Assembly (NCBI GenBank): GCA_019677205.1
Contig: JAAMXY010002469.1
Coordinates: forward strand, 1-13,760
DNA from: Pinguiococcus pyrenoidosus
Lineage: Eukaryota; Sar; Pinguiophyceae; Pinguiochrysidales; Pinguiochrysidaceae
Reading direction: 5' to 3'
Length of the DNA: 13,760 nucleotides
The translations under genes and the position numbers were made by a program. Under the pieces are notes generated by a model. It was not told the DNA's origin. It made no database searches and worked only from the letters and a program-made list of their open reading frames with translations. Shown here one piece after another: positions 1 through 6,420 of the stretch (within the stretch, counting starts at the first letter, position 1; every line of letters starts with the position of its first letter).

Positions 1-108
1 GTCACACTGTTCTCACTCCGTGCCTGAACTGTCTCTCTACAGTGGCTACACTATGACTGTTGCACTTCTCGGGCGCAGAAGAGCCCGCTTGACTTAAGGC
101 AGCACACA

Positions 109-152
109 ATTTAAGGCAGCTCCAAATGGGCTGTCACCACCCTGCCTTAAAT
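109..152. repeat. 11-bp perfect inverted repeat, plus a third direct copy
   Basis: ATTTAAGGCAG at 109-119 is mirrored exactly by CTGCCTTAAAT at 142-152, with 22 bases between. A further direct copy of the core TTAAGGCAGC lies at 94-103. The arrangement could be a binding site for a dimeric factor or a stem-loop; the sequence alone does not decide. Confidence 0.6.
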
Positions 153-543
153 AGGGACATCTACTGTACCGCAGTGTGCCCGCCCGTATAGGGAAACCAG
201 AAAGAGTTGATTTGAAGGAAAAAGACGAGATAGAAGGGCAAAAGAGGGAATTTTCGTGCGTCAAAGTGACTTGTGAAGCACTTCTCTGCCACGGGGACCA
301 TCTGACGTGGATCCCCTCGGCCTACGTATCCACATCTTTCCTACTTCAGCTTCAACACTCGCAATCTCTCCTACTTCCGTGCGGTCCCCACTTCCCAACG
401 GCCATATGGGCACTGTTGGACGACTTCGACTCACCGTTATCACAGTCTCTCCGTCACACAATTCACATATCAAAACTTCGCCGTCGAATCAGTTCAGCCA
501 ATTCTTCCGTCCTGTTCCGATTTGCCTTAGTCCCGCTTTGATA

Positions 544-561
544 CGGCGGCCCAAGCCGCCG
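544..561. repeat. GC-rich stem-loop: 7-bp stem, 4-base loop
   Basis: CGGCGGC at 544-550 pairs perfectly with GCCGCCG at 555-561 around a CCAA loop. It sits about 100 bases before the ATG at 664, so if transcription starts upstream it would be a stable hairpin in the 5' leader. A role in translation control is only an inference. Confidence 0.6.
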
Positions 562-663
562 CAGAACGCACTTTTCCCCTGTCAGTAACGCTGTCACTTT
601 CACGTGCGTCAAAAGGGCCTTCGGCGCTTCGCGGTTTCCCGCCCATTCCAAGCGGAGTCCAGC

Positions 664-2295
664 ATGGCCGATCCCGCAGGCAACCAGCTGCCGCCTGGCT
701 GGCTGGAGGTGCTGTCGGACGAAGGGGAGCTGTACTTCTGGAATGAGATCACCAACGAGGTGAGGATTTGCAGGCTCTCCGCCGACTTGCGCCGCTTCTC
801 ACCGGAATGATTTGGGTGATGGTCGCTGTAGACCACCTGGGAACGACCTGCCATGCCGAAAGCTGTACCGCAGAAGCCACATAAGCCCCAAAAGCCCACC
901 AAGCCCGGCTTCCGAGGCCGGACAGAACACCGGCAGCCACAGGCAGCTGTACCCAAAGGAGATGTGGGAGCCGCCCTTGCAGTGGCGTATCCGGACGGCC
1001 TCCCCGAGACCCAGAGCAAGACGGTGGCGCCCCAGTCCCCCGTGTATCAGCCGGCGCCACTGGTGAGCTCCAACCCCGCCGTTGCGGCGGCTCTGGCAGC
1101 GGCCTTTCCGGATGGAGTGCCGCCAGCGGTGCAGCCGCGGACCTTCCCGGCGCCTCTCGCGCCTCTCGGGGGACCAGCGGCATCATCTCACGGGGGACCG
1201 GTCGCTGCCACGGGGACAAATTACCCGGTGCCAGCGCCGGTGTCGTATGGCGGGCCCGTCGCCGCAACCGGGGCACGGTACCCGGTGCCAGCGCCAGGGG
1301 GGGCCAGCGGGGGATACGAGCCGGCGCCGACCGGAACTGCCGCTGCACCAGGTCCTGTTGCAAGCAGTGAAGGTGAGGAGTTTCCTCCTTTTCTCCTCAG
1401 TTGCATACTGCCGTCGAGACGAGGCTGGTGAAAGCGAGGGGGAACCGCTGAGTCGATCTTCGATTTGCCCGTGCCTGCAGGGGCGTCACGGAGGGGCATG
1501 GGGCGAAGCCACACATTGGATGTGGAGGCGGAGACCGCGGCCTTCATCGATGCGGAGTACACGGAAGAAGAGGGACGCGAGCGCGCCCTCACTCTTCAGA
1601 TCCTCACAGAGGTATGCCTCCGTCCCGGTTTCTGGGTGGACAGGTGCTTGGGAGCCTCTTCGGTGGATGCTGACAACGGTCTCGCTTGCTCTTCGAAGGG
1701 GGTCATTCTCAGCAGCGATCGGTGGTGCGTGAAGGAGGGAAGCCTCTACAAGAGCAACCGCAACGGTCGGAAGATGTATCAATTTTTCCTATACAACGAC
1801 GCGTTCATCTACGCCGAGGTGTCCTCCCTGACGAGGAAGTACACGGTGAAACGCGAGATTCCGTTGACCAACGTGAGGGTTGAGGAAAGCGACGAAGACG
1901 AGCCCATTGGCTACTGCTTCCGGCTCATGTCGACCGAGAAGAGCTTCATTGTGGAGTGCATGAATGAGCACCAGAAGGAGTCGTGGGTCAAGATGGTCGC
2001 GTCCATGCAGAAGAGACAGGGTATAGATGCGCAGGAGCTAGAGAGGAAGGTCATGGCGCCCATCTTCGTTCACAATGCCGACGCAGCGGACTGCATGATC
2101 TGTGGAAAGGCCTTCGGGCTGCTGAACCGAAGACATCATTGCAAGAAATGCGGCAAGTGCATCTGCAACTCGTGTAGCTATGACAAGATGAGGGTGCCCG
2201 GTCTTGAGACGCACGGGAGGCTCGTTCGATGTTGCATCCCCTGCGGGAATGACTTGAAGAAGAACCGCTCGTACGGAAGCAGACGAGCTTGGTAG
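664..2295 (+). CDS. WW-PH-FYVE domain protein (probable PI3P-binding endosomal adaptor), four exons
   Basis: Proposed exons are 664-759, 832-1372, 1481-1611 and 1699-2295, giving 454 residues. Introns are 72, 108 and 87 nt. The first splice restores a full WW domain (residues about 8-39): LPPGW, the YFW strand, then TTWERP directly after the junction. Residues 40-212 are a Pro/Ala-rich linker with internal repeats. A PH domain follows (about 262-362, KEGSLYK, FFLYNDAFIYAE, ending in ESWVKMVASM). A FYVE zinc finger lies at about 376-446, with CxxC at 388/391, RRHHCKKCG at 400-408, CxxC at 412/415 and CIPC at 435-438. In FYVE families this binds PI3P on endosomes; WW domains bind Pro-rich peptides. 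The canonical WxxD is weakened to FVHN, and RVC reads RCC. The PH-FYVE half resembles FGD-type proteins, but there is no room for a RhoGEF (DH) domain. The third intron keeps frame, so its removal is less certain. The ATG at 664 is the first in frame. Confidence 0.85.
1192..1305 (+). repeat. Tandem 57-bp coding repeat in the Pro/Ala linker
   Basis: Two adjacent copies of a 19-codon unit encode GGPVAATG-x2-YPVPAP. The first starts at 1192 and the second at 1249. DNA identity is highest over the CCCGGTGCCAGCGCC part. It probably arose by local duplication inside the disordered linker of the WW-PH-FYVE protein. The YPVPAP cores are Pro-rich and could serve as ligands for WW or SH3 domains, which is inference. 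Confidence 0.7.
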
Positions 2296-2499
2296 AAGGT
2301 CGGCGGACCGGCTTGGAAATACTTAACTAGGCTTCTTCAGAATCTGCCACGCAACTCCACCGAGCCTACTGCGGGGTCTCCACTATCGCAATAGGCGAGC
2401 GCTCGGCCACCTCCAATGCCTGCGCGTGACGGGACTTACAGCGCGGCCACAAGCGCGGCACGTCAAGCGCGGCACGTCAAGCGCGCCGCAGAGGGCGCT
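2296..2499. other. Convergent 3' intergenic region between the FYVE and SEC6 genes
   Basis: About 200 bases separate the two facing stop codons and must hold both 3' ends. I see no AATAAA on either strand near the stops. The only structured element is the 14-bp tandem repeat at 2451-2485, beside the SEC6 stop. Confidence 0.7.
2451..2485. repeat. 14-bp tandem repeat, about 2.5 copies
   Basis: AAGCGCGGCACGTC occurs perfectly at 2451-2464 and 2465-2478, followed by a partial copy (AAGCGCG) at 2479-2485. A degenerate GCGCGGCCAC precedes it at 2441-2450. On the minus strand it lies 15 to 49 bases past the SEC6 stop codon, so it should be in that gene's 3' UTR. Confidence 0.85.
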
Positions 2500-5400
2500 T
2501 TACTTTCGTTCGTCAATGTGCAGCTTCTGCTTCACCATTCCCATGAAGCGCTTCGCCGTTGCACCCATTCGGGGAGAGCCTGGTGCGCCGGACGACCCCT
2601 GGCTACTGCGGGTTGCGCGCACCGAGGTGCGCACATTGGGTGCCGCTTCTGCTTCCGAAGTGCGGCTCCCGAAGGCTTGGCCAAGGTTGCGAAACGAGCG
2701 CGATTCTTCGCGCGACCAAGTGCCCCTCGTGGTGGTGCCGATGGCCTTCGCGGCGTTGCGCAGCATGCCTCCCACCTGGTTGCCAACGTGGGAGTGCCTC
2801 GTGTGGACGTGCTGGATGGCTCGCTTCAGCTGCACCCTGCCTGGCTGCGTCGGCAGGTCGCCACGCTCGCGAAGGGCCGAGAGGATCTGCGTGTACTTGG
2901 CCGCCTCGAGCTCGCGGTGCAGGCCGAGCACGCCTTTCACCACGCCGAACGTCTGGTTCCCAAAGTCTTCGTACAGAAGGTCCGGCACGAGCTCCGGAAG
3001 CATTTCTGGGGGCATCTTGATCGTCTTGACGACGTTCACGAGCGGCCGCAAGAGGAGCTGCGCAAACTCCTCCGGAATCTCGTTGCCGTGCTTTTGCATC
3101 AGTGCCTCGAAGCATTCCCGGTCCGTCTCGATGCGCGAGTACTTGTCGAGCGAGTCCAGGGAGTAGTTCGTCATGAGGAGCCTTTCCACATACGACACCA
3201 CCAGGAACTCGAACACGCCCTGCACGGTCCGAGCGTAGAAGAAGGGCATCAGGCTCTCATGAAGCAGGGTGAAGTTCTCTTCCAAGGCACCCTCAATCTC
3301 CACGGTGACATCCGTCGAAGCGAACCATTGGTCCGTAAAGAGCTGATTGACCGTCTGGTCAATGCTCAGGATGACGGCTTGCGACACCAGGGAGCAGATG
3401 TCGTTGGCTGTACGCAGGCATGCCGACGCCTCCTCTTCGATCGCGTTCTGGAGCTCCTCGAGGGCCTTCCCGCTGAGCGCCCGGGTCTCCTCCTCGGCAA
3501 TCACGTCCAGCTCCTCGCTCAGGATGAGCATGTCGTTGACAAACGCGCAGAGCTGCTCCACGGGCATCCGCGTTGCGTACTCCTTCGCGTGCGCCGTCCT
3601 CAAACTGCAGAACTTGCTGCTGATCGCTCCAAGGACGGCGCGAGCGACGCGGACGTAGTTGGCGCCTTGGAAGACCCGCTTCGTCGCCAAGAACTGCTGC
3701 CGAACGCAGTGCGACAAGTCTTGCGCAGCGTTCGTCGCAAAGCCGGGGTGCCTGGAGACGCCTTTGCTGTACTTGTCCGCCCCGGCATTCATCTTCACGA
3801 TGTTTTCCACCCACGTCTCCATCTGCGACGTCACCTTGAAGATGTGGACATACAGGATAACTGACTCTGCGCGCACGAACTCTTCGCCAAAATCGAAATC
3901 AGTGGTTGTGTATGCCTCCACTGCCTTGCGGAAGCTCGTCTTCCACTCAACCAGCTTCATGGCCTCGGAGCTCTCCAGGTTCTCAACGGATCGCGACGAA
4001 ATGTAGGCCACGATCCGTTCCGTGAGCGTGTCTTTCGTCACGCCGATGAAGCGCTCCATGATGTTGTACTTCGGCGGGAACACCGGCACGAGCTGCTCGT
4101 GCACATCTTGCAGCCTCGCGACAAGCTTCTTGGACACTTCAAGGAGCTCCCCAAGCTCGATCTCATCTCCAAGCTCGTCGATGTCGGCGTTCAGCTGCGT
4201 GCGAAGGCAGCGCTCAATCTCTTGCGGGAACTCCTTCTCGGTCCCCTCCATCTCCACGACCTGCAGCACGCCGCTCAGGAGATCTGGCTCCAGGACGGGG
4301 ACCTGCAGCACTTGGAAGAGCAGGCTATCGAGGCGCCTGTGGAACATGTCGTACCAGCTCCTGTTGTACCCGGCCACTGCGCCCACGAGCGCCATCATGT
4401 TGGAGTACTCCGTGTACGTCGAGAGCAGCATCGTCTTGTTTGAGGTGCGCAAAATGTTTTGCTTGAGGCGCTTGTCAAAAGCGTCGAAGAATCGAACCGC
4501 GAGCGGCGCATTCACAATACTCAAGGGGACGATCTTGGCGTCGCGTCCCTGCTTCTCGGCCGGTGGCACGGGCGTCGCGGTCGGGTCCGCCTTCTTCATG
4601 GACGCTTTCGGGCTTGCCGGTGGACTGATGCGCGTGGCGAGGCCTTGGCAATCGCTGATCACCTCCTGGATGTCCTGCATCCACGCATCGTGCTCGGCTT
4701 GCCCGGAGGCGCTGAGATGCAAGGTGCGTGTGGGAAACTCGACGTCGATCGTCTTCGCAAACGCCCCTTTCGCCGAGCCTTCGCGGTTGGGCCCTTCTCG
4801 AACGGCACGAGCTTCCGTCAAATCGAGCATCGCCGCCGCCTTGGAATCGTCCGCGCGCCTGTAGTACTCCAGGATGCTGAACATCTCATGATTCGTCAAG
4901 ACGAACAGCCGGCGTTGCCATTTGGACGACGAGCCGAGCAGCTTGCTACCTCCCGCCTTCATCAGCCAGCCCCTCCGCACTTCGCCGTCCGGGCCTGGCG
5001 TGGCCGTGGAATGGCCATTCTCTGCCGCCGCGTGGGGCTCTTCGGGCTCGCCCAAGGCAGCAGCCGACTGGCGCTTGGCGCTCGGAGACCGCATCTCGCT
5101 TTCGTCGGGGACGTCCACGCCGAAGCTGAAGGCCCGCCCGAATCCGTTGGCATGGCTGCGCGACATGTGGACCACCGTCGCCTTGAGACGGCGATTCTCA
5201 TCCAAGACATCCGCCAAGGCGGATCGCAGCGCTTGCTGGTCCGTGGGTATCTTCTACAGGGAGTAGATTCGATGTGTCTCAGCGCTTCTGCCCCCGCTAG
5301 CTTGCGGGTATTGGAGTGATCATCGTTCTCCGTACCATCGTCGCCCCCGAGATGGCCTCATCTCTCTCCGTCCAGCTAGACAAAATGTCTCGCGCCTCAT

Positions 5401-5883
5401 CACGAGCAGCTTGCGCCACGGACAAGTCGTCATCGGACGACAGCCAACCGAGCCTCGCCACTTGTTCCTGTTGGCCGCCGTCGTTAGCGCGCTCGCGGCC
5501 TTGGCCATGCAAGCAGCAGCCTGCCGCACCTTGCTGTGGAATGGGACCACGAGGCGCGGCTCTTCGCCGCCTGTACTCAACGACGACAGCACCGTGTGCA
5601 CTCGCGCCTCCGGATCGAGGAGATCCCAGCTCGTTGACGAGCGCCAATCCTCCCCAGAAGCGCCGAAGAGCGCCACTTGGACGTCCGGGGACACCTCGCG
5701 GGCAACCTACGTAGGGTCTAAAATGAGTCTCCAAGTAAAGTTCCAAGTGCAGCGCACCACGCCAACAGAGAATCGGCGCTGAAGCCCGCGTACATCTGCA
5801 ATTGTGGTGGATTCCCGTGTGTCGATCGCGTGCGAGTGCCCGTCCAGGAAAGAGACCTGGACGCGCACCGTCACGCGACTCAT
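2500..5883 (-). CDS. SEC6: Exocyst subunit Sec6 (EXOC3-like) with added PH domain and N-terminal extension
   Basis: Proposed exons in gene order are 5883-5794, 5706-5530, 5467-5336 and 5253-2500, all joined in phase 0, giving about 1050 residues. Introns are 87, 62 and 82 nt; the 62-nt one has a CTAAC branch-like site. The last exon is secure. It encodes a coiled stretch (KIPTDQQALRSALADVLDEN), a PH domain at about residues 225-335 (RRGWLMKAG, KWQRRLFVL, AWMQDI), and a Sec6 body from about 380. Family-like parts include FPPKYNIMERF, LVEWKTSF, LFTDQWFAST and VVSYVERLL. Sec6 is a core exocyst subunit that tethers secretory vesicles at the plasma membrane. Animal and yeast Sec6 proteins are roughly 750-800 residues and lack a PH domain. 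The tail after about 965 is basic and Ser-rich. The last exon has no ATG until 5166 and opens just after a CTGTAG acceptor at 5256-5254, so the upstream exons are an inference. They might instead be a separate short gene ending at 5297, with SEC6 starting at 5166. Confidence 0.85.
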
Positions 5884-6420
5884 CTTATGCGGTGCGGAGG
5901 CAGTCGCCAAAGTTTGGGCGCCGCTCTCACAGCCGATGTGTTGCCTGGACGACTTGAAGAGCGGCGCACTTGAGCGTCTCTCTCTCTCGCTGTTGGAATG
6001 CGCTTTCGTACTCGCGCGTGATTGGCTCGCTCGGCGGAAGAGATTCGATTGTACCCGCGCATCCAATGGATCGGGCGCTTTGCACGCGGCGTTGGCGCAC
6101 TATCCTTGCTGTACTTCGGTGCTCGTCATGTGATTTTGACAACCAAGTTCTTCACCGTGTCAGTGGAGTGACTCGGCACAGCCTTTCCGAAATTCATCGA
6201 ATTCATCAAAAGGAAAGACTCTTCGATGATTTCTATGAGATTCCTCTGGGGGGAATGCACAAAGCACAAAAAGGGCCGATGAAACGACGGAATTGTGTGC
6301 ATTTCATTTAGGACTCTGTCACGCTACGTCAACGTTCACCACGCAGTCGCGCCACAATTGGAATCTCGAATCGTCAGTGAAAGCGTTCTCTCAGCAATTT
6401 TTTCCCTCTCGAGTCACGAC
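5884..6420. promoter_or_regulatory. Divergent promoter region between SEC6 and the ABCB half-transporter
   Basis: These 537 bases lie between two start codons that point away from each other. They contain CCAAT-type boxes in both orientations: ATTGG at 6021-6025, CCAAT at 6063-6067 and ATTGG at 6357-6361. A CT run at about 5977-5988 reads as GA on the SEC6 strand. There is a short tandem AATTCATC pair at 6191-6208, and an ATG-started frame of 18 codons at 6255-6311 upstream of the ABCB start. No TATA box is obvious and start sites cannot be placed. Confidence 0.55.
6255..6311 (+). other. Possible upstream ORF (18 codons) before the ABCB gene
   Basis: An ATG at 6255 opens an 18-codon frame ending in TAG at 6309-6311, 109 bases before the main ATG. 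The frame is flanked by an 8-bp inverted repeat, AATGCACA (6254-6261) and TGTGCATT (6296-6303). It matters only if transcription starts upstream of 6255, which is not known. It may well be chance. Confidence 0.25.

Larger units (their letters stand above)
1..663 (+). promoter_or_regulatory. Upstream and 5' leader region of the WW-PH-FYVE gene
   Basis: No convincing gene is visible in this 663-base stretch. The short open frames in it lack recognisable domains and run over low-complexity T/C-rich sequence. It holds an 11-bp inverted repeat (109-119 and 142-152), an AT-rich TTAAATA element at 147-153 inside that repeat, a perfect GC-rich stem-loop at 544-561, a CACGTG palindrome at 601-606, and the 11-mer CGTGCGTCAAA twice (256-266 and 603-613). 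The transcription start cannot be placed. The promoter role is inferred from position only. Confidence 0.5.

Noticed and set aside
176-541. Overlapping short open frames upstream of the FYVE gene on both strands
   Set aside because: They have low-complexity composition, no domain, and conflicting frames with no splice pattern joining them.
1373-1400. A 28-nt intron ending at CTCCTCAG as an alternative for the second intron of the FYVE gene
   Set aside because: It would be far shorter than all other introns and would put the next exon out of the PH-FYVE frame. The acceptor at 1480 restores the frame.
2435-2439. TGTAA on the minus strand, like the green-algal polyadenylation signal, downstream of SEC6
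   Set aside because: A 5-mer is expected often by chance, and I did not see it at the matching position after the ABCB gene, so it does not support a green-algal origin.
2416-3864. A 482-codon open frame on the plus strand
   Set aside because: It is the antisense of SEC6 and begins in the 14-bp repeat region. No domain is seen, while the minus strand encodes a recognisable Sec6.
5166-5217. TTG at 5217 as the SEC6 start codon
   Set aside because: Eukaryotic genes rarely start at TTG. The reading frame continues upstream to a good splice acceptor at 5254-5256 and encodes a coiled segment, so an upstream exon is more likely.
6295-6420. A GTG start at 6295 for the ABCB gene, adding 42 residues
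   Set aside because: It is not an ATG, the extra residues show no family-like feature, and the ATG at 6421 has good context right before the first membrane helix.
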